The notes: a model not told the origin generated them from the letters alone. A stretch of DNA of 53,468 bases from Streptomyces jeddahensis (GCF_001642995.1 NZ_LOHS01000023.1:1-53468), one strand, 5' to 3'; numbered from the stretch's first letter, positions 34,634 through 43,495 are shown. Program-made: numbers and translations.

Positions 34634-35863
34634 ATGATCTTCAGCGCCAGAGGCGACAGCAGGCGCGGTGCGGGCGCACGCCGCGACAACGGCTTCCCGG
34701 CTGCCCGCACCCCGTCACTGACCGACAGCGCCAGAGCCGTCTTCGCCGTGCTGGCCGAGTCCGGCGAGGCCACCCGCCCCCGGCTCGCCGAACTCGCCCG
34801 CCTGTCCAAGCCCACCGTCTCGGCCGCCATGGCCGAACTGGAGGCCGCCGGTCTCGCGGCCCGTTCGGGCACCGCGCACGGCAACACCGGCCGTTCCGCG
34901 GCCGTCTATGGCCTCGGCCCCGCCGCGGGGACGGTGCTCGCCATCGACCTGGGCTCCACCCATACCGAGGTACGGGGCTGCGCGCTGGCCGGCACCGTCC
35001 TCGCCGTCCGGACCACCGACGACGGCATTGGACCGGCCGACGCCGTACGGTCCGTCCTCGAGCAGTTGAGCGGCCCGGGCGTCGGTACGGGCCCGCTCCG
35101 CGCCGCCGTCGTCGCAGTCCCCGACGTCGCTGCCGCTCCCGCCAACGGCAGCAAGGGCACGAGGTCCAGCCCCGCCCCCGGCCCCCGGCCCGCAACCGCC
35201 CGTATCGCCTCCGCCCTCGACGCCCTCGGGCTGCCCGAGGACGTACCGGTCCACGTGGAGAACAACGTCAACTGCGCCGCGCTCGCCGAGCTGCACGAAG
35301 GTGCCGCGCGCGGCCGCGACAGCTTCGGCTATCTGCAGGTCGGCTACGGCATCGGCCTGGGCATCGTGATCGGCGGCCAGGTGCTGCGCGGCGCGAACGG
35401 TGCCGCAGGCGAGGTGGCCCGGCTGCCCTACCCGTGGGCCGACGGACAGCGTGCGAACCCCGAGGCCCTGGAGGAGTACGTCGGCGCCCGCTCGCTGCTG
35501 TGCCGGGCCGAGGCGTCCTGGCAGGCGGACGACGGACATCGCCCTGAGTCGGCCGAGCAACTCTTCGCGCTCGCCGCGGCCGGCCACCCCACCGCGCGCC
35601 GTATGGTCGACGGCCACGCCGCGGAAGTCGGCCGGCTGGCCGCGGCCGTGACCGCCGTACTCGATCCGGGCCTGATCGTGCTCGGTGGCGGAATCGGCGC
35701 GAACCCGCAGATCCTGCCTGGTGTGCGGGCGGAGCTGGACCGCCTCAGCTGGCCCACCGAGGTGGTGTCCAGCGTGCTCGGCAGCAGCGGCACGGTGGTG
35801 GGCGCCACCCGCCTCGCCGTGGCCCGCGGCGTCCGGGCGGTGACCGACGGCGCCCCGGCCTGA
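34634..35863 (+). CDS. ROK-family transcriptional regulator
   Basis: 409 residues. A winged helix-turn-helix N-terminus (ARAVFAVLAESGEATRPRLAELARLSKPTVSAAMAELEAAGLAARSGTAHGNTGRSAAVYGL, about 25-95) is joined to a ROK domain starting VLAIDLGSTHTEVRG. The ROK domain retains VHVENNVNCAALAE, GYGIGLGIVIGGQVLRGANGAAGEV and IVLGGGIGAN, but lacks the zinc motif CxCGxxGCxE and the preceding GH. It should act as a sugar-responsive repressor rather than a kinase. The start is ATG 34634 (MIFSARGDS), because the open frame before it runs across the operator palindrome. It sits between the kinase-mannosidase pair and the ABC operon. Confidence 0.88.
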   Translation: MIFSARGDSRRGAGARRDNGFPAARTPSLTDSARAVFAVLAESGEATRPRLAELARLSKPTVSAAMAELEAAGLAARSGTAHGNTGRSAAVYGLGPAAGTVLAIDLGSTHTEVRGCALAGTVLAVRTTDDGIGPADAVRSVLEQLSGPGVGTGPLRAAVVAVPDVAAAPANGSKGTRSSPAPGPRPATARIASALDALGLPEDVPVHVENNVNCAALAELHEGAARGRDSFGYLQVGYGIGLGIVIGGQVLRGANGAAGEVARLPYPWADGQRANPEALEEYVGARSLLCRAEASWQADDGHRPESAEQLFALAAAGHPTARRMVDGHAAEVGRLAAAVTAVLDPGLIVLGGGIGANPQILPGVRAELDRLSWPTEVVSSVLGSSGTVVGATRLAVARGVRAVTDGAPA

Positions 35864-36345
35864 CCTCGGCCCGGCCCGGTCCGCGACCCGTGGCACCCCG
35901 CCGTGATCCCCAGCCCCACCACGCCCGCCCCCGAGCACCACGCCCCACGGCCACGGCGCTGCACGCCCCCAGCCCGCGCCTCGGCCGGCGCCGTAGCCCG
36001 TGCCTCCCCGACGCCCTGGCCCTGTGCGGAAGCCGCGAGTCCGAACCGTGACCCTCGGCACTATGACAGGACATTGACGCCGCCCCGCCCCATCTGTCAG
36101 GGTCCCGGGCAAGCGCTTACCGCAACCGGCGGGACTCCGGTTCGGGTGAGGTGTCCCGTACGAGGGCGTGCTCGTACCACCGCTGCGAGGCAGCGAGTGA
36201 ATCGGGACCTCAACCCACTCAAGCGGTGCGGCCGGGCGAGGCCGCGGCCCGCGGAAGCGCTCCATCGCAGGGGTAGGCAACGGGGACCTGCTACTTCCAG
36301 CGGCCGGCGCCGTGCTCGGTCCGCTCCGACGAAAAGGGATCGAAG
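35864..36345. other. Long intergenic region upstream of the sugar ABC operon
   Basis: No gene-like frame over about 480 bases. The left 180 bases are Pro/Ala-like GC-rich sequence without features I can support. The right half holds a predicted promoter and a LacI-type operator at 36074-36118; an untranslated leader of over 200 bases would follow before the binding-protein start, which has AAAAGGG upstream. Confidence 0.5.
36074..36118 (+). promoter_or_regulatory. Predicted promoter and LacI-type operator of the sugar ABC operon
   Basis: TTGACG (36074-36079) and CAGGGT (36098-36103, partial match to TANNNT) are 18 bases apart. AAGCGCTT (36111-36118), a palindrome with the central CG typical of LacI/GalR operators, falls at the expected transcription start. 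A repressor bound there would block initiation. No LacI gene is in the window. Confidence 0.45.
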
Positions 36346-37665
36346 ATGATCAGTGTGGGTGTGCGGCGCTCCCGCCGACTCGGCCGCGGCATACGCCGCA
36401 TGGTTCCCCTCGCTGCCGTGGCCACGGCAGGTGCCCTGCTGCTCTCCGCTTGCGGGTCGGGCTCCGACTCGGGCGGGAACGCCAAGTCGCTGACGTTCTG
36501 GATCTCCACGGTTCCGGGGCAGGACGCGGGCTGGAAGAAGATGGTGGCGCAGTACAAGAAGGAAGCCGGCGTCAGCATCAAGCTCGTCAACATCCCCTAC
36601 GACGGCTACACGGCGAAGCTGCACAACGCCGCGCAGGCGAACTCGCTGCCCGACGTGGCGGCCGTGCCGGCGCTGGACCCGATCTGGTCGAACAAGCTGA
36701 TCGACCTCAGCTCCATCGCCAACAACAAGAGCAACAAGATCAACGCCAACTTCGTCGCCAAGGACTCGTCCGGGAAGGTGCTGTCCATCCCCTCGGACAT
36801 CACCGCGTCCGGCCTGTTCATCAACGAGACGCTGTTCAAGAAGGCCGGCGTCTCCTTCCCGACCTCGCCCCAGAAGACCTGGACCTGGACCGAGTTCATC
36901 AAGGCGGCGAACAAGGTCCGGGAGAAGACCAACGCCAAGTACTCCCTTACGTTCGACCAGTCGCCGTCGCGCCTTCGCGCCATGGTGTACGAGATGGGCG
37001 GGAAGTACGTCCACGCGGACTCCTCCGGCAAGTTCTCGGTGGACGCGGCGACCAAGAAGGCCGTGAACTACTTCGTCGGACTGAACGACGACAAGACCAT
37101 GCCGAAGTCGGTGTGGACCAGCGGCGCCGACCCGTCCGCCATGTTCCAGAGCGGTGACGTGGTCGCCTACTGGTCCGGCGTGTGGCAGGTTCCCGCCTTC
37201 GCGGAGAGCATCAAGAAGTTCGACTGGGCGAGCGTCCCGACCCCCGCCCAGCCGGTGCAGGCCAGCGACGTCAACAGCGGCGGCCTGGTGGTGGGGTTCA
37301 ACAACAACGGCGCCGCAGCCACCGCCACAGAGAAGTTCCTCTCCTGGCTGTACGAGCCGGACCACTACCGCGAGCTGTGTGAGGCGTCCGGGTTCCTGCC
37401 CGTCGAGAGCGGTCTGAACCCGAAGTACCCCTTCAAGTCCGAGGCTGCGCAGGCGGCGTTCAAGCTGTACAACGAGTCGATCCCGCTCTACGACCCGATC
37501 TCCGGCTACTTCAACAGCGCGCAGACCAACTGGGTGCTGAAGGGCAAGAGCCTCACCGAGGACCCGACCAAGACGGAGCTCGGCAAGGCGATCAACGGCC
37601 AGCAGTCTGCCGACAAGGCCCTGGAGAACATCGTGGCCAGCTACAACCAGCAGGTCGGCGGCTGA
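36346..37665 (+). CDS. Sugar ABC transporter substrate-binding lipoprotein
   Basis: 439 residues. The signal peptide ends LLLSACGSG (lipobox), so it is anchored outside the membrane. The mature protein has the type-I extracellular solute-binding fold: LTFWISTVPGQDAGWKKMVAQYKKEAGVSIKLVNIPYDGYTAKL, then PDVAAVPALDP, IPSDITASGLFINETLFKKAG, WTWTEFIKAANKV and MFQSGDVVAYWSGVW. This cluster-1 family binds oligosaccharides. AAAAGGG precedes the start. It is first gene of an operon with two permeases and two uncharacterised enzymes; a hairpin after its stop may raise its expression relative to the permeases. Confidence 0.93.
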   Translation: MISVGVRRSRRLGRGIRRMVPLAAVATAGALLLSACGSGSDSGGNAKSLTFWISTVPGQDAGWKKMVAQYKKEAGVSIKLVNIPYDGYTAKLHNAAQANSLPDVAAVPALDPIWSNKLIDLSSIANNKSNKINANFVAKDSSGKVLSIPSDITASGLFINETLFKKAGVSFPTSPQKTWTWTEFIKAANKVREKTNAKYSLTFDQSPSRLRAMVYEMGGKYVHADSSGKFSVDAATKKAVNYFVGLNDDKTMPKSVWTSGADPSAMFQSGDVVAYWSGVWQVPAFAESIKKFDWASVPTPAQPVQASDVNSGGLVVGFNNNGAAATATEKFLSWLYEPDHYRELCEASGFLPVESGLNPKYPFKSEAAQAAFKLYNESIPLYDPISGYFNSAQTNWVLKGKSLTEDPTKTELGKAINGQQSADKALENIVASYNQQVGG

Positions 37666-37679
37666 GCGTAGGCCAGAGC

Positions 37680-37713
37680 GCCGGGCGGCGGAGTCCAGAC
37701 GCCGCCGCCCGGC
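37680..37713 (+). terminator. Intercistronic hairpin after the binding-protein gene
   Basis: GCCGGGCGGCG (37680-37690) pairs perfectly with CGCCGCCCGGC (37703-37713) over a 12-base loop. In sugar ABC operons such hairpins commonly attenuate or stabilise so that the binding protein is made in excess; the operon clearly continues. Confidence 0.5.
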
Positions 37714-37787
37714 CTGGGCGCCCGGCCGATGCCGGGCTCATTGCGTGAGCCCACAGGAACCCAATCCACCAGCACGGAGTCAGGAAG

Positions 37788-38699
37788 ATGACAAAACGCG
37801 CCTCGGACGTGTCCGCGAGCCCGCCCAGGAGACGCAGCAAGTACACCCTTGCGCCGCTCGTGCTCATCGCGGCCAATGTCGTGCTCTTCTCGCTGTTCTT
37901 CGTCTGGCCGGCGGTGATCGGGCTCGTCTACTCGTTCACGAACTACACGGGTGTGGGGGCGTTCCAGTTCATCGGACTGGACAACTACGACAACCTGCTC
38001 GGGGACTCCACGTTCTACCACGCGCTGACCCGGACGCTGATGTACACCGTCCTCTTCGTCCCGCTGAACTTCGCGCTCTCGCTGCTCGCCGCCAACCTGG
38101 TGGTGAACAAGCACGCCAAGGGCTCGTCGGTCGCCCGCGTCATCTTCTTCATTCCGTGGCTGCTGTCGCCCATCGTCGTGGGCGTCCTGTGGCGGTGGCT
38201 GTTCGGTGAGAACTTCGGACTGGTCAACTACGTCATCGAGAAGCTCGGCGGAGGCGAGGTTCCGTGGCAGTCGAACGCGGACCTGTCGCTGCTGGTGGTG
38301 GTGATGGCGGCATCCTGGATGTGGACGGGTTTCACGATGCTGCTGTTCATCGCGGCGATCAAGAACGTACCGGTGTCCTACTACGAGGCGGCCTCGCTCG
38401 ACGGCGCCGGTCCGTGGCGCCAGTTCATCAGCATCACGCTGCCGAGCATCGCGCCCACCTCGTTCATCGTCATCCTGCTCAACACGATCAACGCGATGAA
38501 GGAATACCCGGTGTTCGTCGCCCTCAACAACGGCGGACCCGGATCGTCGAACAACCTGCTTGTCCAGTACATCTACGAGACCGGCTTCAAACGGGGCCAG
38601 ATCGGCTACGCGAGCGCCGCGTCATTCGTGCTCATGCTCATCCTGATGGCCGTCGCGATCATCCAGCTGATCGTCAACCGGCGGGTGGAGAACCGATGA
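37788..38699 (+). CDS. Sugar ABC transporter permease (MalF type)
   Basis: 303 residues, six predicted membrane helices starting LAPLVLIAANVVLFSLFFVWPAVIGLVYSF. The EAA loop, which contacts the ATPase, is YYEAASLDGAGPWRQFISITLPSIAP. It pairs with the next permease, whose ATGA start overlaps its stop. No ATPase gene is present, so it probably uses a shared ATPase such as MsiK, as other streptomycete sugar importers do (inference). The start is ATG 37788 with GGAG nine bases upstream. Confidence 0.93.
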   Translation: MTKRASDVSASPPRRRSKYTLAPLVLIAANVVLFSLFFVWPAVIGLVYSFTNYTGVGAFQFIGLDNYDNLLGDSTFYHALTRTLMYTVLFVPLNFALSLLAANLVVNKHAKGSSVARVIFFIPWLLSPIVVGVLWRWLFGENFGLVNYVIEKLGGGEVPWQSNADLSLLVVVMAASWMWTGFTMLLFIAAIKNVPVSYYEAASLDGAGPWRQFISITLPSIAPTSFIVILLNTINAMKEYPVFVALNNGGPGSSNNLLVQYIYETGFKRGQIGYASAASFVLMLILMAVAIIQLIVNRRVENR

Positions 38700-39598
38700 C
38701 AACCACAGACATGCCACGCCCGGTCGACGCCGATCCAGGACGGGCCGTCTCCAAGAAGCCGCCCCGCAGCGCGGGCGGCGGCGGGCTCCGGCGGGCGGTG
38801 CCCGCGACGACACTGCTGTGGATCCTGGCGTGCCTGTACGGACTGCCTGTGCTGTGGTTCATCCTCAGCTCCCTCAAGCCGGCCAGCGACCTGTTCTCCT
38901 ATCCGCTGACGCTGGTCCCGCGCAACCCCACCCTGTCGGGTTTCAGGGCAGCGTGGGACAGCGCCAACTTCTCCCAGTACTTCATCAACACGACCATCGT
39001 GTGCGTGATCACGACGATCCTCACGGTGGGAGTCAGCTGCTGCACCGGGTACGCACTGGCCAAGTACGACAACAGGTGGCTCAAGGCCTTCTTCCTCTGC
39101 ATCCTGGCCACCACGATGCTGCCGGGCGAGGTCATGCTCGCCCCGTCGTTCCTGGTGGTCCGCGACCTCGGCCTCTACAACTCGTTCGCCGGCATCATCC
39201 TCCCGGCCGTGCTCACCGCGACCGGGTGCTTCATGTTCCGCCAGTTCTTCCTGACGGTTCCCGACGAACTCGTGGAAGCCGCACGCATCGACGGCGCCCG
39301 TGAGCTGTCGATCTTCCTGCGGATCATGGTGCCGATCTCCCGGCCCATCATGCTCACCCTCGCCATCCTGTCCTTCCAGTGGCGGTGGAACGACTACATC
39401 TGGCCGCTGCTGATGCTCAACGACCCCAACAAGTTCACCGTGCAGATCGGCATCCAGAGCATCGTCGGCGCGCAGAACATCAACTGGTCGGTCCTGCTCG
39501 GTGCGTCGGTCATCTCCATGATCCCGCTGATCGCCGTCTTCCTGGTCTTCCAGCGCTACGTCATGAACGCCGACATCAACGCCGGACTGAAGGACTGA
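38696..39598 (+). CDS. Sugar ABC transporter permease (MalG type)
   Basis: 300 residues, six helices after a 35-residue cytoplasmic N-terminus. The EAA loop is LVEAARIDGARELSIFLRIMVPISRPIM. Typical MalG features are LSSLKPASDLFSYPLTLVPRNPTLSGF and a C-terminus with FQRYVMNADINAGLKD. The ATG at 38696 overlaps the previous stop. The next gene starts two bases after its stop, binding transport and the unknown enzymes into one operon. Confidence 0.93.
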   Translation: MTTTDMPRPVDADPGRAVSKKPPRSAGGGGLRRAVPATTLLWILACLYGLPVLWFILSSLKPASDLFSYPLTLVPRNPTLSGFRAAWDSANFSQYFINTTIVCVITTILTVGVSCCTGYALAKYDNRWLKAFFLCILATTMLPGEVMLAPSFLVVRDLGLYNSFAGIILPAVLTATGCFMFRQFFLTVPDELVEAARIDGARELSIFLRIMVPISRPIMLTLAILSFQWRWNDYIWPLLMLNDPNKFTVQIGIQSIVGAQNINWSVLLGASVISMIPLIAVFLVFQRYVMNADINAGLKD

Positions 39599-39600
39599 CC

Positions 39601-41319
39601 TTGCCCACCCCGCTCGACCACGAGTTCGTCCGCGCGGTGGCCCGCGCCGCCGACCGGCTGGCCGCCCCGCTGGCGGCCGGCCCCGACGAGGAACCCGCCG
39701 GAGCGCCCCACCGCGCTCTGGCACGCCGGGTGAAGACTCTGGTCGCGGCGTACCGGTCCCCGGACTCGGCACTGCACGGCAGCAGTCAGGCCATCGCAGC
39801 CGCGATGACCCACCTCCGCGCCCTCCGGGCCTCGCAGACAACCACCGGCCTCTTCGCCGGCGGCGACAACGTGCAGTCACCGCCGGACTCCGCGTTCACC
39901 GTCAACGACGTGTGCGACGCGCACGTCCTCGCCGCCGGTGCGGGGCCCGAACTGCGCGACGTCACGGCCGCGCTCGCCGAGATCGCCGACGCCGCCTCCG
40001 GCAGTCTCCTCACCGGTGGGGTGCACACCCCGAACCACCGCTGGGAGCTGTGCGCGGCGCTGGCCCGGCTGCACCGGTCGTTCCCCGACGACCGGCTGCT
40101 CGACCGCGTCGAGGAGTGGCTCTCCGAGGGCGTCGACATCGACGCGGAGGGCCTGTACTCGGAACGGAGCGCCAACTACGCGGCCCACGTGTCCAACCCT
40201 TCACTGCTGCTGCTGGCCGGCGTCCTCGGCCGCGTCGACCTGCTGCACGCCGTCGAACGCAATCTCGCCACCACCCTGGACCTCATCAGGCCGGACGGCA
40301 CGGTGGAGACCGTCCACTCGCGACGGCAGGACCAGAACCACCCGTTCCCGCTGGCGCCCTATCTGCCGCACTACCGGCTGCTCGCGATCCGCACCGGCCG
40401 TGGCGACTTCAGCCGGGCGGCGCAGCTGGCGGCCACCGGCGGCATCGACGACCCCGACCTGCTCGCCGAGACCCTCCTCACCCCGGACCTGTGCCGGGCC
40501 CTGCCGACACCGGCTGCGGAGACACTTCCGCGCGACCGGTACATCACCACCGCGCGCCTCGCCGCACGCGCCTCGGCCGGCGCGCACACGGTGGTGTACG
40601 GCGGCTCTGACGTGCCCGAGCACCGGCGCATCCGCTCGGGCCTCGCCTGCAATCCCACCTTCCTGCGCCTGTTCGCCGGAGACGCCGTCCTCGACGCGGT
40701 CCGCCTCTCGCGGGGGTTCTTCGACCTGGGCCCGTTCCGCGCAGCCGACATGCAACAGCTCGCCGACAACCGGTACCGGCTCACCGAAACCCTCACGGCC
40801 GCCTACTACCAGCCGCTCCCGCCGGACCGGCGACGGGACGACGGCGCCTACCGTATGGCGGACGAGGGACGCTTCTCGGCCGCGATGGCCTTCCCGGACC
40901 GGCCTCGGGACGAGGTCTCACACACGACCCGCGTCGAGGTGGACCTGAGGGAGGACGGTGCCGACCTGCGGATCGACATCAGCGGACCACGGGTGCCCTG
41001 GGCCCTCGAACTGACCTTCCGGCCGGGCGGCGTGCCAGAGGGCGCCGTACCGATCGGCGACGGACGCTGGTGCCTGACGACCGGGCCGATGACCTACCGG
41101 GTCGGCGACGACGAGATCCGTGTCGAGGCCGGCGTCGAGGCAGGCGAACCGCTTGCCGGGCCGGACCGGAGCGACGTACTGCGCTACGACCCGGGTCAGG
41201 ACTACACCGTGGTGGGCGGCACCGATGCCACGACCGGGAACCGCGTCTACATTGGTGGACATGGCCCGCACACACTGACCGTCGCACTGCGCGCCCGCCG
41301 CCCCGCACCTGTCGTGTGA
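39601..41319 (+). CDS. Uncharacterised protein, helical-toroid plus beta-sandwich, lyase/glycosidase-like
   Basis: 572 residues, no signal peptide. I do not recognise a named family. The first ~290 residues are helix-rich with regular spacing, including GVHTPNHRWELCAALARLHRSFPD and GLYSERSANYAAHVSNPSLLLLAG; the middle and C-terminus are beta-rich (HTTRVEVDLREDGADLRIDISGP, then RVYIGGHGPHTLTVAL). The plan of alpha/alpha toroid followed by beta-sandwich, with conserved-looking Asn-His, Tyr and Glu clusters, recalls heparinase II/III-type polysaccharide lyases and related glycosidases. The start is TTG 39601, two bases after the permease stop, the only start that removes overlap and keeps the frame. 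A cytoplasmic enzyme acting on the imported oligosaccharide is inferred. Confidence 0.72.
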   Translation: MPTPLDHEFVRAVARAADRLAAPLAAGPDEEPAGAPHRALARRVKTLVAAYRSPDSALHGSSQAIAAAMTHLRALRASQTTTGLFAGGDNVQSPPDSAFTVNDVCDAHVLAAGAGPELRDVTAALAEIADAASGSLLTGGVHTPNHRWELCAALARLHRSFPDDRLLDRVEEWLSEGVDIDAEGLYSERSANYAAHVSNPSLLLLAGVLGRVDLLHAVERNLATTLDLIRPDGTVETVHSRRQDQNHPFPLAPYLPHYRLLAIRTGRGDFSRAAQLAATGGIDDPDLLAETLLTPDLCRALPTPAAETLPRDRYITTARLAARASAGAHTVVYGGSDVPEHRRIRSGLACNPTFLRLFAGDAVLDAVRLSRGFFDLGPFRAADMQQLADNRYRLTETLTAAYYQPLPPDRRRDDGAYRMADEGRFSAAMAFPDRPRDEVSHTTRVEVDLREDGADLRIDISGPRVPWALELTFRPGGVPEGAVPIGDGRWCLTTGPMTYRVGDDEIRVEAGVEAGEPLAGPDRSDVLRYDPGQDYTVVGGTDATTGNRVYIGGHGPHTLTVALRARRPAPVV

Positions 41320-41368
41320 CCCCGACGACCGACACCATGGCCACCTCAGGCATGAAGGGCTGATCCCC

Positions 41369-43318
41369 GTGCTGCTCCCGCACCAGCGCACCTCCCTGCA
41401 CGACCTGCCCGACAGCCCCGAGGCGTACGACGCCGTGCTGGCACGCGTCGCCGCCGAGGCCCTGGACCGGATCACCCCCGACGGCAACCTCGAACGCCCC
41501 GGCTGCACGGACGACATCGGCGACACCTCGCTCGGCATCTCCTCGCTGCTGGCGCTGGCGTGGCGGCGTACCGGCGATGACCGGCTCCCCGAGGCCGTGT
41601 CCCGCAGCGTGGACTTCCACCTGCGGGAACGGGTGTTCCGTGCGGACAACCCCGGCTACCCGAACCTGCGCCTGCGCAACTCCGGTGCGCCGTACGCCCG
41701 TTACGTACTCGGCGATGGCGAACACCCCATCGGCGACTGGCCGAGCACGGTGTGGGCGCTGCTCCAGGCCGTGAATCTGCTGGACATCGGCCAGGACCTG
41801 CTGTCCGGCGAGCAGTTGGGCGCGCTGACCGAACTGGCCTGCGGCTACTGGCGCTGGCTCACCGAGGTCACCTTCTTCAATCCGCAGGACGCCACCAACC
41901 AGGCCATCGGCTGTGTGGTCGGCGGTCTCATGCTCGCCCGGCACCTCCCCCGCGCGGAGGCGGAGGGCGTCCGCGAGACGGCCATGCGCCTGTACACCGA
42001 GGAGATCCGCTCCCGCCGGCTGCCCGACCGGGGCGCGCTGCTGCCCGCCGAGCACGGCGGCGCGTACGACAACAACTACGGCCCCATCTCGCTGTCGTTC
42101 CTCGCCCAGGCCTACCGGGTCAGCGGCGAGCAGGTGTTCGTCGAGGACGGCGACGACATCGCCCGCTATATCGATGCGCGGCTGTCGTCCTGCGGCTATG
42201 ACGTCGGCGGGCCGCGCTACAGCGAGCAGCACTGCGGTTTCGAGGCGGTCCTGGGACTGCGGCTCTTCAGCCGCCGTATCCGCGCCGACCTCGGCCGCTA
42301 CCGCGGTGACACCCGGTGGGGCTACCACGCCGCCGGTCCGGACGGCGCCGTGGACGGCCACTTCGCCTTCATGCTGGTGTGGCAGGCGCAGGACACGACA
42401 CGCTGGTACCGGACGCCGCGTACCTCTCCCGTCCGCCATCAGCTGCGCAGCGCCCGCGTCTCCGTCTCCTTCGACAACGTGCTGACGCCGTCGCTGATCG
42501 AGGCCGCCGGGACGCTGCTGCTGCCCGCGGCCGCCGACCGCCAGCACGGCATCGGACCGGCCGTACGGCTGGCCGGCGGGCGCACCTTCCTGCTGACCCG
42601 TCCGATGGGCCAGGTTCGGACGCGCGACGCCTCCGCCCCCGGTCTCATGGCGAAGCTGGTCACCAAGCCGGTGGTCAGCGCCGCGCAGGTCCTCGTCCAC
42701 ACCCAGTCGTTGTACGTGACCGACGGGACGTCCCTGTGGCTGACGGTCGCCCTGGACCTGGACCGGTCGGAGGGCAAGCCGTTCCTGCTGGCCGGTCTGC
42801 CGTACGCGACGGAGACCGACGGGCGGCTGGCGAAGCTGCTCGAGGTGGCGGGTCTCGATCTGGCCGAGCGGGCGGTGCGGGTCGCCACAGACGGCACGCT
42901 CCACGCGGGCGGACTGGCCGTCACCGGCGCCGCCGGGATCGCGGTCACCACGCCCGACTGGCCGGGCACGGACTCCTCCGCCTACTTCAACTCACCCGAC
43001 ACCATCGGGCTGACCCAGGAGCAGGCGGCCTTCCGGCTGGCCGCCGACCCGCGCGGCTACGGCAACCCGGATGCCGGCTGGCGCCACACGGTCGCGACCA
43101 CCGCCTTCGAGGCCGAGCCGGTGCCGACCCCCCCGGACGGGCTGACCGTCTTCGCGGTCCGCTACGGTCCCGCCCACACCGACGAGCCGTTCGCACCGGT
43201 CTTCGAGCACACCGACGCCGGCCTGCTCGTCACGACCGAGACGTTCTCCGCGCTGATCGGCCCGCCCGAGGGGGATGCCACGGGCGAGCCGATTCTGGAG
43301 CTGCGGCAGACGGGCTGA
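41369..43318 (+). CDS. Second uncharacterised toroid-like enzyme of the sugar operon
   Basis: 649 residues, no signal peptide, no family recognised. The helical N-terminal half contains GNLERPGCTDDIGDTSLGISSLLALAWRRTGD, NPQDATNQAIGCVVGGLMLA, GGAYDNNYGPISLSFLAQAY and GYDVGGPRYSEQHCGFEAVLGLRLFSRR. These motif pairs, with Asn, Tyr, His and Glu at helix starts, are what one sees in alpha/alpha-toroid lyases or hydrolases. The C-terminal half is beta-rich (SARVSVSFDNVLTPSLIEAAGTLLLPA, TDGTSLWLTVALDLDR). The start is GTG 41369 with AAGGG upstream, 49 bases after the previous gene. It may act in sequence with that protein; weak similarity in plan suggests distant paralogy. Last gene of the operon. 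Confidence 0.75.
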   Translation: MLLPHQRTSLHDLPDSPEAYDAVLARVAAEALDRITPDGNLERPGCTDDIGDTSLGISSLLALAWRRTGDDRLPEAVSRSVDFHLRERVFRADNPGYPNLRLRNSGAPYARYVLGDGEHPIGDWPSTVWALLQAVNLLDIGQDLLSGEQLGALTELACGYWRWLTEVTFFNPQDATNQAIGCVVGGLMLARHLPRAEAEGVRETAMRLYTEEIRSRRLPDRGALLPAEHGGAYDNNYGPISLSFLAQAYRVSGEQVFVEDGDDIARYIDARLSSCGYDVGGPRYSEQHCGFEAVLGLRLFSRRIRADLGRYRGDTRWGYHAAGPDGAVDGHFAFMLVWQAQDTTRWYRTPRTSPVRHQLRSARVSVSFDNVLTPSLIEAAGTLLLPAAADRQHGIGPAVRLAGGRTFLLTRPMGQVRTRDASAPGLMAKLVTKPVVSAAQVLVHTQSLYVTDGTSLWLTVALDLDRSEGKPFLLAGLPYATETDGRLAKLLEVAGLDLAERAVRVATDGTLHAGGLAVTGAAGIAVTTPDWPGTDSSAYFNSPDTIGLTQEQAAFRLAADPRGYGNPDAGWRHTVATTAFEAEPVPTPPDGLTVFAVRYGPAHTDEPFAPVFEHTDAGLLVTTETFSALIGPPEGDATGEPILELRQTG

Positions 43319-43352
43319 CGGCTACGCGCCCCCGCCGCTGTGGGCAGTCGTT

Positions 43353-43385
43353 CCTCCCCCAGCTAACGCTGGGAGGTGCCCCCCA
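43353..43385. repeat. Palindromic repeat element in the convergent spacer
   Basis: CCTCCC..AGC-TAAC-GCTGGGAGG (43353-43376) forms a stem with a TAAC loop and is followed by TGCCCCCC. Very similar GGGGGCACCTCCCAGC / GCTGGGGGAGG elements are, to my knowledge, dispersed in many Streptomyces genomes. It may be an independent repeat rather than a terminator. Confidence 0.5.
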
Positions 43386-43448
43386 GGGCGGAACGGGTGG
43401 GCACAGCGGACCCCCACGCCGGGGCGAGGCGACCACGTCCCCGGAGAA

Positions 43449-43483
43449 GTGCCGCACCCGAGCGCGTACGCCCGGTGCGGCAC
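43449..43483. terminator. Bidirectional terminator, sugar operon / glgP
   Basis: A perfect 10-bp stem, GTGCCGCACC (43449-43458) with GGTGCGGCAC (43474-43483) and a 15-base loop, between the convergent stops at 43318 and 43496. Confidence 0.7.
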
Positions 43484-43495
43484 GCTCCGGAGCCG

